Positions 1 through 10,090 are shown, counted from the stretch's first letter. The stretch: 64,000 nt of DNA from Neisseria arctica (GCF_022870905.1 NZ_CP091510.1:186001-250000), one strand, 5' to 3'. Notes: a model not told the origin generated them from the sequence alone. Made by a program: numbers and translations.

Positions 1-783
<783 letters not shown>

Positions 784-794
784 ATACCGGAACG

Positions 795-837
795 GTTTTC
801 AGACGGCCTATATTGAAAACTTAGGCCGTCTGAAAAC
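795..837 (+). terminator. Inverted DUS pair between rpoB and rpoC
   Basis: Two 16-base arms built on the uptake sequence (GTTTTCAGACGGCCTA at 795-810 and TAGGCCGTCTGAAAAC at 822-837) face each other across an 11-base loop. This is the same hairpin type that ends transcription units elsewhere in the window, but no run of T follows it. It lies inside an operon, so it may be a partial attenuator or RNA-processing site rather than a full terminator. Confidence 0.5.
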
Positions 838-860
838 AGGCCGTTCCACAAGGAGCAAAA

Positions 861-3800
861 ATGAATTTGTCAAACTTATTTAATCCGTTGCAGTCCGCAA
901 GCATGGAAGAAGAGTTTGATGCCATTAAAATCGGCATCGCTTCTCCTGAAACCATTCGTTCGTGGTCATACGGTGAAGTTAAAAAACCGGAAACCATCAA
1001 CTATCGTACTTTCAAGCCCGAGCGTGACGGTTTGTTCTGTGCCAAAATCTTTGGCCCGGTAAAAGATTACGAATGTTTGTGCGGTAAATACAAACGCTTG
1101 AAGTTCAAAGGCGTAACTTGTGAAAAATGCGGTGTTGAAGTTACTTTGTCAAAAGTGCGCCGCGAGCGCATGGGCCATATCGAATTAGCCGCACCGGTTG
1201 CACATATTTGGTTCCTGAAATCACTGCCGTCGCGCTTGGGTATGGTACTTGATATGACCTTGCGTGATATCGAGCGTGTTCTGTATTTCGAAGCATTTGT
1301 AGTAACCGATCCCGGCATGACTTCGTTGCAGCGCCGCCAACTTCTGACTGAAGACGATTATTACAACAAAATCGACGAGTTCGGTGATGACTTCGATGCG
1401 AAAATGGGTGCCGAAGGTATCCGTGATTTGTTGCGTAATTTGGATATTGCAGCCGAAATCGAAATTCTGCGCCAGGAGCTCGAAAGCACTGGTTCGGATA
1501 CCAAAATCAAAAAAATCGCCAAACGTCTGAAAGTATTGGAAGCATTCCAACGTTCAGGTATGAAGCTTGAGTGGATGATTATGGACGTTTTGCCCGTATT
1601 GCCGCCGGATTTACGCCCGTTGGTACCACTGGACGGCGGCCGTTTTGCTACCTCTGATTTGAACGACTTATACCGCCGCGTAATTAACCGTAACAACCGT
1701 TTGAAACGCTTGTTGGAGCTGCATGCGCCCGACATTATCGTACGCAATGAAAAACGCATGTTGCAAGAGGCCGTCGATTCGTTGTTAGACAATGGCCGTC
1801 GTGGTAAAGCCATGACCGGTGCTAACAAACGCCCGCTGAAATCATTGGCAGATATGATTAAAGGTAAGGGCGGCCGCTTCCGTCAAAACCTGTTGGGTAA
1901 ACGTGTGGACTATTCAGGCCGTTCGGTGATTACCGTAGGCCCTTACTTGCGTTTGCATCAGTGCGGTTTGCCGAAGAAGATGGCTTTGGAATTGTTTAAG
2001 CCGTTTATTTTCCATAAATTGGAAGTGCAAGGCTTGGCCAGTACGGTGAAAGCTGCGAAGAAGTTGGTAGAGCAAGAAGTGCCTGAAGTGTGGGATATTC
2101 TCGAGGAAGTAATTCGCGAACATCCGATTATGCTTAACCGTGCGCCGACTTTGCACCGTTTGGGTATTCAAGCTTTCGAACCGATTCTGATCGAAGGTAA
2201 AGCGATCCAATTGCATCCGCTCGTATGTGCGGCATTCAACGCCGACTTCGACGGTGACCAAATGGCAGTACACGTTCCGTTGAGCTTGGAAGCGCAAATG
2301 GAAGCCCGTACTTTGATGTTGGCTTCGAATAACGTATTGTCACCTGCTAACGGCGAACCGATTATCGTGCCGTCGCAAGATATCGTATTGGGTCTGTACT
2401 ACATGACCCGCGACAAGATCAACGGTAAAGGCGAAGGTAGCTTGTTTGCCGATGTGAAAGAAGTACACCGTGCTTACCATACCCAACAAGTCGAATTGGG
2501 TACTAAAATCACTGTGCGTTTGCGTGAGTGGGAGAAAAACGATCAGGGCGAATTCGAGCCGGTGGTGAAACGTTATGAAACTACCGTAGGCCGCGCGTTG
2601 CTGAGTGAAATTCTGCCCAAAGGCTTGCCGTTCGAATATGTAAACAAAGCTTTGAAGAAAAAAGAAATTTCTAAGCTGATTAACGCATCGTTCCGGTTGT
2701 GTGGCCTACGTGATACTGTTATTTTCGCCGACCATCTGATGTATACCGGTTTCGGCTTCGCTGCTAAAGGTGGTATTTCGATCTGTGTTGACGACATGGA
2801 AATTCCGAAAGAGAAAGCAAGCCTATTGGCCGAAGCAAATGCCGAAGTGAAAGAAATCGAAGACCAATACCGCCAAGGTTTGGTAACAAACGGTGAGCGT
2901 TACAACAAAGTTGTAGATATCTGGGGTCGCGCCGGTGACCGCATTGCTAAGGCGATGATGGATAACCTCTCGAAACAAAAAGTATTGGATCGAGATGGTA
3001 ACGAAGTCGAGCAAGAATCATTCAACTCGATTTATATGATGGCCGATTCCGGTGCGCGTGGTTCTGCCGCCCAGATTAAACAGCTTTCCGGTATGCGTGG
3101 TTTGATGGCCAAACCGGACGGATCGATTATCGAAACGCCGATTACTTCTAACTTCCGCGAAGGCTTGACGGTATTGCAATACTTTATTGCGACCCACGGT
3201 GCGCGTAAAGGTTTGGCGGATACGGCATTGAAAACCGCTAACTCGGGTTACTTGACTCGCCGCTTGGTAGACGTAACCCAAGATTTGGTAGTAGTTGAAG
3301 ATGATTGCGGTACTACCGATGGTTTCATTATGAAAGCCGTAGTACAAGGCGGTGATGTAATCGAGGCTCTGCGTGACCGCATTTTAGGGCGCGTAACCGC
3401 TGCCGATGTGGTAGATCCTTCTACTAATGAAACGTTAGTGGAGGCAGGTACGTTGCTCAATGAGCAATTAGTTGATCTGATTGACCAATCCGGTGTGGAC
3501 GAAGTTAAAGTACGTACGCCGATTACTTGTAAAACCCGCTATGGTTTGTGCGCGCACTGTTACGGTCGCGACTTGGCACGCGGTAAACTGGTCAACGCGG
3601 GTGAGGCTGTAGGTGTGATTGCCGCCCAGTCTATTGGTGAGCCGGGTACTCAGCTGACAATGCGTACATTCCACATTGGTGGTGCGGCGTCTCGAGCTGC
3701 TGCTGCAAGCCAAGTAGAAGCCAAATCAAACGGTACCGCGCGTTTCAGCAGCCAAATGCGTTATGTTGCCAATAATAAAGGCGAGTTGATTGTTATCGGC

Positions 3801-5039
3801 CGTTCGTCTGAAGTAGTTATTCATGATGATATCGGTCGTGAACGCGAGCGTCACAAAGTTCCTTACGGTGCCATTTTGCTGGTGCAAGACGGAGAAGGTG
3901 TGAAAGCAGGCCAAACTCTGGCTACTTGGGATCCTCATACCCGTCCGATGATTACCGAGCATGCCGGCTTGGTACGCTTCGAAAACGTCGAAGAAGGCGT
4001 AACTGTTGCCAAACAAACCGATGATGTAACCGGTTTGTCTACATTGGTGGTTATTGACGGTAAACGTCGCGCATCGAGCGCCAGCAAGCTGTTGCGCCCG
4101 ACCGTGAAACTATTGGATGAGAACGGCCTGGAAGTTTGTATTCCCGGCACCAATACCCCGGTATCTATGGCATTCCCTGTAGGTGCTGTGATTACCGTGC
4201 GTGAAGGCCAGGAAGTAGGTAAGGGTGACGTATTGGCCCGTATTCCGCAGGCTTCTTCGAAAACCCGCGATATTACCGGTGGTTTGCCGCGTGTGGCCGA
4301 GCTGTTCGAAGCGCGCATCCCGAAAGATGTCGGCATGTTGGCGGAAGTAACCGGTACTATTTCGTTCGGTAAAGAGACCAAAGGCAAGCAGCGTTTGATT
4401 ATTACCGACGTAGACGGTGTGGCTTATGAAACGCTGATTTCGAAAGAAAAGCAGATTCTGGTCCATGACGGCCAAGTGGTAAACCGTGGTGAAACCATTG
4501 TAGATGGCGCTGTAGATCCGCATGATATTTTGCGTTTGCAAGGTATTGAAGCGTTGGCGCGCTATATCGTACAAGAGGTACAAGAGGTTTACCGCTTACA
4601 AGGCGTGAAGATCTCCGATAAGCATATTGAGGTGATCATCCGCCAGATGTTGCGCCGCGTAAATATTGTGGATGCAGGCGAAACAGGCTTTATTACCGGT
4701 GAGCAGGTAGAGCGCGCCGATGTAATGTTGGCAAATGAAAAAGCATTGGCAGAAGGTAAAGAGCCGGCACGTTTCGAAAATATCCTGTTGGGTATTACCA
4801 AAGCGTCGTTGTCTACTGACTCCTTCATTTCAGCCGCTTCGTTCCAAGAAACTACGCGCGTATTGACTGAAGCTGCCATTATGGGCAAACAAGACGAATT
4901 GCGCGGCTTGAAAGAGAACGTGATTGTAGGTCGTCTGATTCCTGCCGGTACCGGTCTGACTTATCACCGTACCCGCCGTCAGCAATGGCAGGCGCATCAT
5001 GAAGCAGAAGTAGCCGAACAGGTTGAGGAAGCAGAATAA
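861..5039 (+). CDS. rpoC: RNA polymerase beta' subunit
   Basis: Catalytic beta' subunit of RNA polymerase, 1392 residues, the usual length for beta-proteobacteria. The N-terminal zinc finger is visible near residue 70 ([11 protein letters not shown] then CEKCGVEV). The catalytic Mg-binding loop [12 protein letters not shown] lies near residue 460. The second zinc site ([17 protein letters not shown]) lies near residue 890 and is followed by the [14 protein letters not shown] bridge-helix/trigger region. The ATG at 861 follows an AAGGAG Shine-Dalgarno. It is cotranscribed with rpoB upstream and closed by a strong hairpin terminator at 5061. Nothing is broken. The usual rpsL-rpsG-fusA genes do not follow in this window; a signalling-type cassette does. 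Confidence 0.99.
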   Translation: MNLSNLFNPLQSASMEEEFDAIKIGIASPETIRSWSYGEVKKPETINYRTFKPERDGLFCAKIFGPVKDYECLCGKYKRLKFKGVTCEKCGVEVTLSKVRRERMGHIELAAPVAHIWFLKSLPSRLGMVLDMTLRDIERVLYFEAFVVTDPGMTSLQRRQLLTEDDYYNKIDEFGDDFDAKMGAEGIRDLLRNLDIAAEIEILRQELESTGSDTKIKKIAKRLKVLEAFQRSGMKLEWMIMDVLPVLPPDLRPLVPLDGGRFATSDLNDLYRRVINRNNRLKRLLELHAPDIIVRNEKRMLQEAVDSLLDNGRRGKAMTGANKRPLKSLADMIKGKGGRFRQNLLGKRVDYSGRSVITVGPYLRLHQCGLPKKMALELFKPFIFHKLEVQGLASTVKAAKKLVEQEVPEVWDILEEVIREHPIMLNRAPTLHRLGIQAFEPILIEGKAIQLHPLVCAAFNADFDGDQMAVHVPLSLEAQMEARTLMLASNNVLSPANGEPIIVPSQDIVLGLYYMTRDKINGKGEGSLFADVKEVHRAYHTQQVELGTKITVRLREWEKNDQGEFEPVVKRYETTVGRALLSEILPKGLPFEYVNKALKKKEISKLINASFRLCGLRDTVIFADHLMYTGFGFAAKGGISICVDDMEIPKEKASLLAEANAEVKEIEDQYRQGLVTNGERYNKVVDIWGRAGDRIAKAMMDNLSKQKVLDRDGNEVEQESFNSIYMMADSGARGSAAQIKQLSGMRGLMAKPDGSIIETPITSNFREGLTVLQYFIATHGARKGLADTALKTANSGYLTRRLVDVTQDLVVVEDDCGTTDGFIMKAVVQGGDVIEALRDRILGRVTAADVVDPSTNETLVEAGTLLNEQLVDLIDQSGVDEVKVRTPITCKTRYGLCAHCYGRDLARGKLVNAGEAVGVIAAQSIGEPGTQLTMRTFHIGGAASRAAAASQVEAKSNGTARFSSQMRYVANNKGELIVIGRSSEVVIHDDIGRERERHKVPYGAILLVQDGEGVKAGQTLATWDPHTRPMITEHAGLVRFENVEEGVTVAKQTDDVTGLSTLVVIDGKRRASSASKLLRPTVKLLDENGLEVCIPGTNTPVSMAFPVGAVITVREGQEVGKGDVLARIPQASSKTRDITGGLPRVAELFEARIPKDVGMLAEVTGTISFGKETKGKQRLIITDVDGVAYETLISKEKQILVHDGQVVNRGETIVDGAVDPHDILRLQGIEALARYIVQEVQEVYRLQGVKISDKHIEVIIRQMLRRVNIVDAGETGFITGEQVERADVMLANEKALAEGKEPARFENILLGITKASLSTDSFISAASFQETTRVLTEAAIMGKQDELRGLKENVIVGRLIPAGTGLTYHRTRRQQWQAHHEAEVAEQVEEAE

Positions 5040-5060
5040 GGTAAATCTAGTTACCTAGTA

Positions 5061-5095
5061 AATGCCCCGTGTGAATAACACGGGGCATTTTTTTA
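5061..5095 (+). terminator. Intrinsic terminator of rpoBC
   Basis: A GC-rich hairpin (AATGCCCCGTGT, loop GAATA, ACACGGGGCATT) is followed by a run of seven T, a classical Rho-independent terminator 21 bp after the rpoC stop. It separates the polymerase operon from the cassette that begins at 5204. Confidence 0.9.
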
Positions 5096-5203
5096 TCACT
5101 ATAGAAGTGATTTTTTAAGCTAAATCAAATAAATTTTGCAGAGAGAGCTATATTATTGCGTAAATAGTAACAAGTGTAATTAAATTATATAAAGGTATTC
5201 AAT

Positions 5204-5569
5204 ATGGATATGCAAAAAGTAGAAGAGACGTTGAGAAGCCTCATCCGCCATAGTGGCATTTCGGCATCCGTACTTGTCTCCAGTGACGGTTTACCTATTA
5301 CCTCGGCCTCAAATAAGGCCATAGATGAAGAATTAATCGGTGCTATGGTCGCGGCCATGATGGCGGTGGGAACACGTTCATCTAAAGAAGTTCTTCATGG
5401 CGTTTTGGAATATTCCATTATCCATACAGATAACGGCTATATGCTGCTGTTCCAGGTAACCGATTCGATACTTTTGGTTATTACAACAAATCCCAATACC
5501 AAGCTGGGTATGGTATTGCTTGCTGCAAAACATGCGTTATCGAAGTTGGTGCCTCAATTTGATTTTTGA
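5204..5569 (+). CDS. Roadblock/LC7-domain protein
   Basis: A 121-residue single-domain protein of the Roadblock/LC7 (MglB-like) superfamily. The fold pattern is visible: an N-terminal helix (KVEETLRSLIRHSGI), strand-turn ASVLVSSDGLPITSAS, a central helix rich in small residues (EELIGAMVAAMMAVGTRSS), two strands (LEYSIIHTDNGYMLLFQV, SILLVITTNPNTKLG) and a C-terminal helix. In bacteria such proteins dimerise and often act as GTPase partners or scaffolds. No small GTPase is encoded nearby, so the partner is unknown. ATG 5204 follows an AAAGG motif. The next gene starts 53 bp downstream on the same strand, probably one operon. Family call is good; function is not known. Confidence 0.8.
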   Translation: MDMQKVEETLRSLIRHSGISASVLVSSDGLPITSASNKAIDEELIGAMVAAMMAVGTRSSKEVLHGVLEYSIIHTDNGYMLLFQVTDSILLVITTNPNTKLGMVLLAAKHALSKLVPQFDF

Positions 5570-5622
5570 GTACTGAATTTTTAGATAACGTTGGCCACAT
5601 AATATTTTTAGAGAGGGTCTGT

Positions 5623-6141
5623 ATGATGGTAAGTATTCATGACGAAAAGCTAAAAGTACCGTATCCGGGCGGTAGCGAAGTTGTAGAACATATACAGCAA
5701 TACCATGATGATCCCGGTGAGCGGATTATTTACACTACTGATAAAGAGCACATGTTTCCCGAAGGTGCATTAATTGTTTCCCGCACTGATTCGAACGGCA
5801 TCATTACACATGCTAATGATGTTTTTGTAGAAATTAGCGGCTGGTCGCGGGAAGAATTAATCGGAGCCCCCCATTCGATATTGCGGCACCCCGATATGCC
5901 GCAGGCGGCTTTTGCAGATTTATGGGCCACTATCAGAAGAGGAGAACCATGGGTCGGTTACGTCAAGAATTTATGTAAAGACGGAGGATTTTACTGGGTA
6001 TACGCCAGTGTTTTACCGAATATCCGAAAAGGTAAACTGCTTGGATACAGTTCGATTCGCCGTAAGCCCTGCCGCGATAAGATACGAGAACTAGAGCCAG
6101 TTTATGCGGCGATGTTGGCAGAGGAGAAAAGCCATGCTTAG
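5623..6141 (+). CDS. Aer-type single PAS domain protein
   Basis: A 172-residue soluble protein made of one PAS domain (about residues 46-155) with short flanks. It closely follows the sensor domain of the aerotaxis receptor Aer: GIITHANDVFVEISGWSREE, then LRHPDMPQAAFADLW, then GEPWVGYVKNLCKDGGFYWV. Arg88, His89 and Asp91 match the RHxD residues that Aer needs for FAD binding, so a flavin redox or oxygen sensor is a reasonable inference. No HAMP, methyl-accepting, kinase or GGDEF domain is attached, so output must go through a partner. The start at 5623 is preferred over an upstream TTG (5566) because GAGAGGG precedes it at a suitable distance. It overlaps the next gene by 8 bp. Confidence 0.8.
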   Translation: MMVSIHDEKLKVPYPGGSEVVEHIQQYHDDPGERIIYTTDKEHMFPEGALIVSRTDSNGIITHANDVFVEISGWSREELIGAPHSILRHPDMPQAAFADLWATIRRGEPWVGYVKNLCKDGGFYWVYASVLPNIRKGKLLGYSSIRRKPCRDKIRELEPVYAAMLAEEKSHA

Positions 6142-6877
6142 TCTGATGGTAGTTCCCAACTATATGCCTGAAGAATTTGGCGCTTGGTATATGCTGAATA
6201 CTTGGTTGCAGGGGCAAAGCGGCCTGCCTATTAATTTAGTAATGCCGGAAAGTTTTGCAGCAGTTGCCCAGCATCAGCAAACCAAACCGAGTGCAATGGT
6301 TTATGTGAACCCTTTCGCCGCAAAAACATATGTAAGGCAACAAGGCTACTTACCATTGGTACGCCCTAATACAACCGATGAAATTGTTTTGATCTGCCGG
6401 GCAGACTCTGAAATCAATCGCGTAGAAGACTTAAAAGAAGCATTTACACTTGCGGTTAGCGCCAACGAAGATGCCAATTATGTAGCTTTACGCCTGCTTG
6501 AGCCGGCAGGCGTGGATGAAGCAAATATAAAATTGGTGCAACAAGACAATTATTTGGCAGTTGCTCTGGCGGTTGCACGCAGTATTGCTGATATCGGTGT
6601 GGTATCTGCGAGGGTGGCCGCACACTTCAGCAGCATTACTCTTAGCCGTTTAAAAATTATTTTGCACAGCCGTATTAATGAAATCCATCATGTATGGCTG
6701 TATCAGCCGCAATGGCAGAGAGAGGCCGACAAACTACGCCCCTTGCTGGTAAATCTGAATAAGCATCCCAAAGGCTTGGCGCTCTTATCTTCGTTAGGTA
6801 TTCCGGAAGGTTTTTCTACGCTGCAAGAGGAGGACTTGGAATTCATGATTGATGTAGTCGACACTTTGCGGAAATAA
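6134..6877 (+). CDS. PhnD-like periplasmic-binding-fold protein lacking a signal peptide
   Basis: A 247-residue protein resembling the phosphate/phosphonate ABC transporter substrate-binding family (PhnD type, type II periplasmic binding fold). Family-like blocks are VVPNYMPEEFGAWYML at the N-terminus, AMVYVNPFAAKTYVRQQGYLPLVRP, the hinge-like ICRADSEINRVEDLKE, and DNYLAVALAVARSIADIGVV. There is no signal peptide or lipobox, and no permease or ATPase gene is adjacent, so it probably acts in the cytoplasm as a ligand sensor. The ATG at 6134 has GAGGAG at 6121 and overlaps the PAS gene stop, implying translational coupling. An upstream in-frame codon at 6104 is rejected because it lacks a ribosome site. 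The ligand is unknown. Confidence 0.7.
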   Translation: MLSLMVVPNYMPEEFGAWYMLNTWLQGQSGLPINLVMPESFAAVAQHQQTKPSAMVYVNPFAAKTYVRQQGYLPLVRPNTTDEIVLICRADSEINRVEDLKEAFTLAVSANEDANYVALRLLEPAGVDEANIKLVQQDNYLAVALAVARSIADIGVVSARVAAHFSSITLSRLKIILHSRINEIHHVWLYQPQWQREADKLRPLLVNLNKHPKGLALLSSLGIPEGFSTLQEEDLEFMIDVVDTLRK

Positions 6878-6914
6878 ATATTTATTCATGTTGCCCGTTT
6901 AAGAGCTTCAATAG

Positions 6915-6948
6915 ATAGGCCGTCTGAAATATATTTCAGACGGCCTAT
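6915..6948. terminator. Perfect DUS palindrome, bidirectional terminator
   Basis: A perfect 34-base palindrome (ATAGGCCGTCTGAAATA and its complement) is formed by two opposed uptake sequences. It lies between the convergent PhnD-like gene and thiG and can form a hairpin in transcripts from either strand. Confidence 0.7.
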
Positions 6949-6977
6949 GTGTGTATTAAGAGCATCAAAAGAAAATT

Positions 6978-7772
6978 TTAATATTCTGCCGAATGCCAAA
7001 ACGGTTGTCCTACCGTGGGCGTGCTGGCTTGGGCTTGCTCGCGAGGTATAATCGGTGCGGCTTCATATGCCAAGCGGCCGGCTTCGACCGCACAGGCAAA
7101 CGCACGCGCCATATCAATGGGATTACCGCTGCGAGAAACGGCGGTATTCAGCAAAACGGCGTCATAGCCCCACTCGATAACTTGGGTGGCTTGAGAGGGC
7201 AGTCCTAAGCCCGCATCAATAATCAAGGGCGTATCGGGCAGGCGTTCGCGCAATACCCGTAAAGCATACTCATGTACTACGCCCAAGCCGGTGCCGATAG
7301 GGGCTGCCCAAGGCATAAGAGCCTCGCACCCGGCATCCAACAGTCTGCGGCAGGCGATCAAGTCTTCCGTGCAGTAGGGTAGTACTTTGAAACCCTCTTT
7401 AATCAAAATGGATGCCGCCTCTACCAGCTGGAACACATCCGGTTGCAGCGTATCGTCATCACCTATCAGTTCAAGTTTAACCCAGTCGGTTTCGAATACT
7501 TCGCGCGCCATTTGTGCGGTGGTTACCGCTTCTTGTACGCTTTGGCAGCCGGCGGTATTGGGCAGAATAGGAATCCGCATTTCTTGCAGCAGCTGCCAAA
7601 AAGCCTGACCGTGTGCTTGTCCATCGCTGCTTTGCCGTCGTAACGATACGGTAATCATAGCCGGAGAAGCGGCCTCGATAGAGGCGCGCAGGATTTCCAT
7701 AGTCGGATATGCCGCCGTACCCAGCAATAGGCGGCTGGTGAAATTTTGCTGGTAAAGAGTCAACGTACTCAT
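6978..7772 (-). CDS. thiG: Thiazole synthase
   Basis: ThiG forms the thiazole phosphate ring of thiamine from deoxyxylulose phosphate, dehydroglycine and the sulfur carried by ThiS thiocarboxylate. The 264-residue length is normal for this TIM-barrel family. Visible landmarks are RLLLGTAAYPTMEILRASIEA at the start, the Lys-containing DWVKLELIGDD segment that supplies the Schiff-base lysine, YCTEDLIACRRLLDAGCEALMPWAAPIGTG, and the phosphate-binding DAGLGLPSQATQVIEWGYDAVLLNTAVS. The start overlaps the stop of the GFA-family gene by 4 bp (ATGA), so it is translated within the thiS-GFA-thiG operon. Confidence 0.96.
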   Translation of the reverse strand: MSTLTLYQQNFTSRLLLGTAAYPTMEILRASIEAASPAMITVSLRRQSSDGQAHGQAFWQLLQEMRIPILPNTAGCQSVQEAVTTAQMAREVFETDWVKLELIGDDDTLQPDVFQLVEAASILIKEGFKVLPYCTEDLIACRRLLDAGCEALMPWAAPIGTGLGVVHEYALRVLRERLPDTPLIIDAGLGLPSQATQVIEWGYDAVLLNTAVSRSGNPIDMARAFACAVEAGRLAYEAAPIIPREQAQASTPTVGQPFWHSAEY

Positions 7773-8170
7773 GTTTGTTTTTCAGGCGGCCATTGTGTGT
7801 GTTGGGGAAGATCGCTTGATGAGGCCGTCCAAGGACAGTCGTCTTGCGTCCAGATGTGATAGGAAGGGCGCAAACCCGGATCTTCATCAAGCGTAGTAAC
7901 TCGCAGAGCGATATGGGGCAGGCTTTCGCGGTCGCTCATAATCGGTGTGCCGCATACGGAGCAGAAGCGGCGGTATTTTCCCGGGCTGGATTCGTAGGCC
8001 GACAGTAAGTGTTCGCCGGAGAGCCAGCGGAAATCGCTACGCAGTACCGCGCCGCCGGCGATATAAGGCGCACCTTGGGCTTTTTGGCAAGTACGGCAAT
8101 GGCAGAGTTGGATGTATTGGATACGGTCTGCTTCATATCGCACCGCACCGCACAAACAGCTTCCTTGCAT
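7769..8170 (-). CDS. GFA/CENP-V family zinc-binding protein
   Basis: A 133-residue protein of the GFA family (glutathione-dependent formaldehyde-activating enzyme-like, CENP-V fold). The zinc ligands appear as GSCLCGAVRYEA at residues 3-14, QLCHCRTCQKAQGAPY near residue 30, and RFCSVCGTPIMSD near residue 70. Many family members have no proven activity; formaldehyde-glutathione adduct formation is known only for a few. It is translationally coupled to thiG and lies 21 bp after thiS, inside the thiamine operon. That is an odd place for a GFA gene: it may be a passenger or have an unknown role in thiazole sulfur or one-carbon chemistry. Confidence 0.85.
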   Translation of the reverse strand: MQGSCLCGAVRYEADRIQYIQLCHCRTCQKAQGAPYIAGGAVLRSDFRWLSGEHLLSAYESSPGKYRRFCSVCGTPIMSDRESLPHIALRVTTLDEDPGLRPSYHIWTQDDCPWTASSSDLPQHTQWPPEKQT

Positions 8171-8191
8171 ATTTTTCTCCCGAGAGGACGT

Positions 8192-8386
8192 TCAGCCACC
8201 GACAACCGGACGCACAATATCTACATGGTCGCCTTCGCAAAGCGGATGTCCGTGATAGTTGCTTTTAGGAACAAAGGCCGTATTGACGGCAACGGCAAAG
8301 GGAAGGGCGGGCTGCCGCTCTGCCAGCAGGTCGGCAACGGTATGCCCTGAAAAATCAATGATTTCACCATTGAGTAGGATATTCAT
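8192..8386 (-). CDS. thiS: Sulfur carrier protein ThiS
   Basis: A 64-residue ubiquitin-like sulfur carrier ending in the required Gly-Gly (IVRPVVGG). The C-terminal glycine is adenylated by ThiF and converted to a thiocarboxylate that donates sulfur to ThiG. The N-terminus NILLNGEIIDFSG and the FAVAVNTAFVPKSNY segment are typical. It is the first gene of a thiS-GFA-thiG unit; thiO lies 284 bp upstream on the same strand. No thiF, thiE or thiC is in the window. The Shine-Dalgarno is weak. Confidence 0.95.
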   Translation of the reverse strand: MNILLNGEIIDFSGHTVADLLAERQPALPFAVAVNTAFVPKSNYHGHPLCEGDHVDIVRPVVGG

Positions 8387-8670
8387 AGTTCACCCGAGTG
8401 AATGGATGGTAGACGCAAATACAGAGTTTGTTTGAGGTAACGATTAATCCCCGATTTTTTTTGGGCTTTTTCTAGTTGTGGGTGGCTTTTTTATTTATAT
8501 AAATTAATGCTTTGTAAATTTAATTTCCAAGAAAATCCATTTTAACAAAGAGAACCATTTTTTATATTTTCAAACTTTTAAAAGGTCTATGCTATTGGCG
8601 TGAGCCGATTGGTATTATAAGACAATAATCGGTTGTATTCTAATAATTTTTTCTGTACTTATTTTGTGCC
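8387..8670 (-). other. Spacer between thiO and thiS
   Basis: This AT-rich 284-bp spacer lies between thiO and thiS, both on the minus strand. I looked for a TPP riboswitch on the minus strand (CTGAGA motif and the conserved 3' helix) and did not find one. A weak dyad (CCGATT at 8605 with AATCGG at 8627) is present without a T-tract. A promoter for thiS is expected here but no clear -35/-10 pair stands out. Confidence 0.4.
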
Positions 8671-9774
8671 CTATGGATTGTTCCGATTACGTATGGGAAT
8701 ATAAAGCAGCCCGCTTTCGGAATCTTGTTCAGGTATGTTTTGCTGATGTTGTAATGCGCCAATCAGGCGGGCGGCGGCGGCGGTAACGGCGGGGGCAATC
8801 ATAAAACCATGTCGGAAAAGGCCGTTGATTTCTACTAGGCTGCGATCGGTTCGGTAGCGGATTTCGGGATTATGGTGGTTGAGGGTGGGGCGTAGTTTGG
8901 CGGCAAATTCTAAGATTTGCGCTTCTCCGAATGCGGGGTGGACGGCATAGAGGGCCGATAGTAATTCCAAGCCTGAGCGTACGCTGGCGGGCGCTTCGCT
9001 TTCACTTTCGATTTGGGTGGCGCCGATAACGAATACGTTGTTTTGTTTGGGGGCAATATATAGAGGATAGCGCGGATGCAGTAACCGAACGGGGCGGTTG
9101 AGCGATACTTCGGGCGCATATACCCGTGCTACTTCGCCGCGTACACCGCGTAGGCGGCTGCCGTTTTCAGACGGCCTGTTCCATGAAGATTTGGCACCTA
9201 TACCCCGGCAGTCGATAACGCAGGCGAATTGTTTTTGTAAAGTTTCGATATCGGTTGTCCGGTGCCAATGGCATTGTACGCCGAGTTGTTCCGCCTGATT
9301 TGCAAGTGCGGCGAGTATTTGGCGGTTGTCTAGCTGGCCTTCTTCGGGCAGATAGAATCCGGCTTGAAAACGCCCGCGCAATTGGGGTTCGGCAGCGGCA
9401 ATATCGGCGGCCTGCCAGTATTGTAAGCCGGTGCCTGCACGGTGAAGGTGTTGTTCGAATTGTCGGGCCAGCGGTTTGTCTTGGCTGTGCCAGACAATCA
9501 GGCTGCCGTTTTGCTGCATAAAAACGGGTGTGTCCAAACGTTCGATGATAGCGCGCCATATAGGCAGACTTTGGTATCCGAGCGCAATCACCTCCGGGGT
9601 TGCCTCTACTGATTCGGCGGCAGGCGCCAGCATGGCGGCGGCGATGTAGGCGGCGGCATTTTCTCCGTTTCGGCTGCCTTGTTCGAATAAGGCCGTCTGA
9701 ATCCCTTGTTCGGCTAATCGGATGGCGAGAAGCCGGCCGCAAAGGCCGCCGCCGAGAATCGCGGTTGTAGGCAT
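8671..9774 (-). CDS. thiO: Glycine oxidase ThiO (FAD-dependent)
   Basis: A 367-residue FAD-dependent amino-acid oxidase of the DAO/ThiO family. It oxidises glycine to dehydroglycine, the imine used by ThiG in aerobic thiazole synthesis. The N-terminal dinucleotide fold is clear: AILGGGLCGRLLAIRLAEQG followed by LFEQGS. Later blocks typical of the family include CVIDCRGIGAKS, RGVRGEVARVYAPEV and the C-terminal RHGFMIAPAVTAAAARL. A good GAAGGAA ribosome site precedes the ATG. It lies upstream of thiS-thiG on the same strand, fitting one pathway. A DUS (about 9166-9178) lies inside the coding region. Confidence 0.93.
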   Translation of the reverse strand: MPTTAILGGGLCGRLLAIRLAEQGIQTALFEQGSRNGENAAAYIAAAMLAPAAESVEATPEVIALGYQSLPIWRAIIERLDTPVFMQQNGSLIVWHSQDKPLARQFEQHLHRAGTGLQYWQAADIAAAEPQLRGRFQAGFYLPEEGQLDNRQILAALANQAEQLGVQCHWHRTTDIETLQKQFACVIDCRGIGAKSSWNRPSENGSRLRGVRGEVARVYAPEVSLNRPVRLLHPRYPLYIAPKQNNVFVIGATQIESESEAPASVRSGLELLSALYAVHPAFGEAQILEFAAKLRPTLNHHNPEIRYRTDRSLVEINGLFRHGFMIAPAVTAAAARLIGALQHQQNIPEQDSESGLLYIPIRNRNNP

Positions 9775-9799
9775 GGTATTTCCTTCGGGAATGTTTGAA

Positions 9800-10090
9800 T
9801 CAGCCGGCCTGATGGTAAATTTTAGCCATCAACACCAGCGGGAAGCCGATTTGCCAAAGCATCAGCAACAGGCTTTGGATGGCCGTACCGCTGTCGCGCA
9901 GCCGTAGGGCCAATACGACGGCCGCAATGGCGACAATAGCGCCGGCAAAGAGAAATACGACTGCCGCAAAAGCGGCGATGTCTTGGCTTTGGCTGTGCCG
10001 TGCTAACAGTAGGGTGCCGGTAACGGCGGTAAATACGGCGATATTTCTGTAGAGTTTCGGTTGCAGCCAAATCGGGGCGGGTGAATTCAT
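9800..10090 (-). CDS. Small hypothetical membrane protein
   Basis: A 96-residue protein that I do not recognise. It has three likely membrane segments: about residues 15-30 (NIAVFTAVTGTLLLA), 38-62 (IAAFAAVVFLFAGAIVAIAAVVLAL) and 70-90 (AIQSLLLMLWQIGFPLVLM). It starts 25 bp upstream of thiO on the same strand and has a GGAAAG ribosome site, so it is probably cotranscribed with thiO. Nothing links it directly to thiamine; a conserved neisserial inner-membrane protein is the simplest reading. Confidence 0.7.
   Translation of the reverse strand: MNSPAPIWLQPKLYRNIAVFTAVTGTLLLARHSQSQDIAAFAAVVFLFAGAIVAIAAVVLALRLRDSGTAIQSLLLMLWQIGFPLVLMAKIYHQAG

Noticed and set aside
3935..4387. Long minus-strand open frame inside rpoC
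   Set aside because: It lies antisense to a certain, highly conserved gene, with no ribosome site and no recognisable protein sequence.
8387..8670. Possible TPP riboswitch before the thiS operon
   Set aside because: The conserved CTGAGA core and the 3' helix of the THI element are not found on the minus strand.
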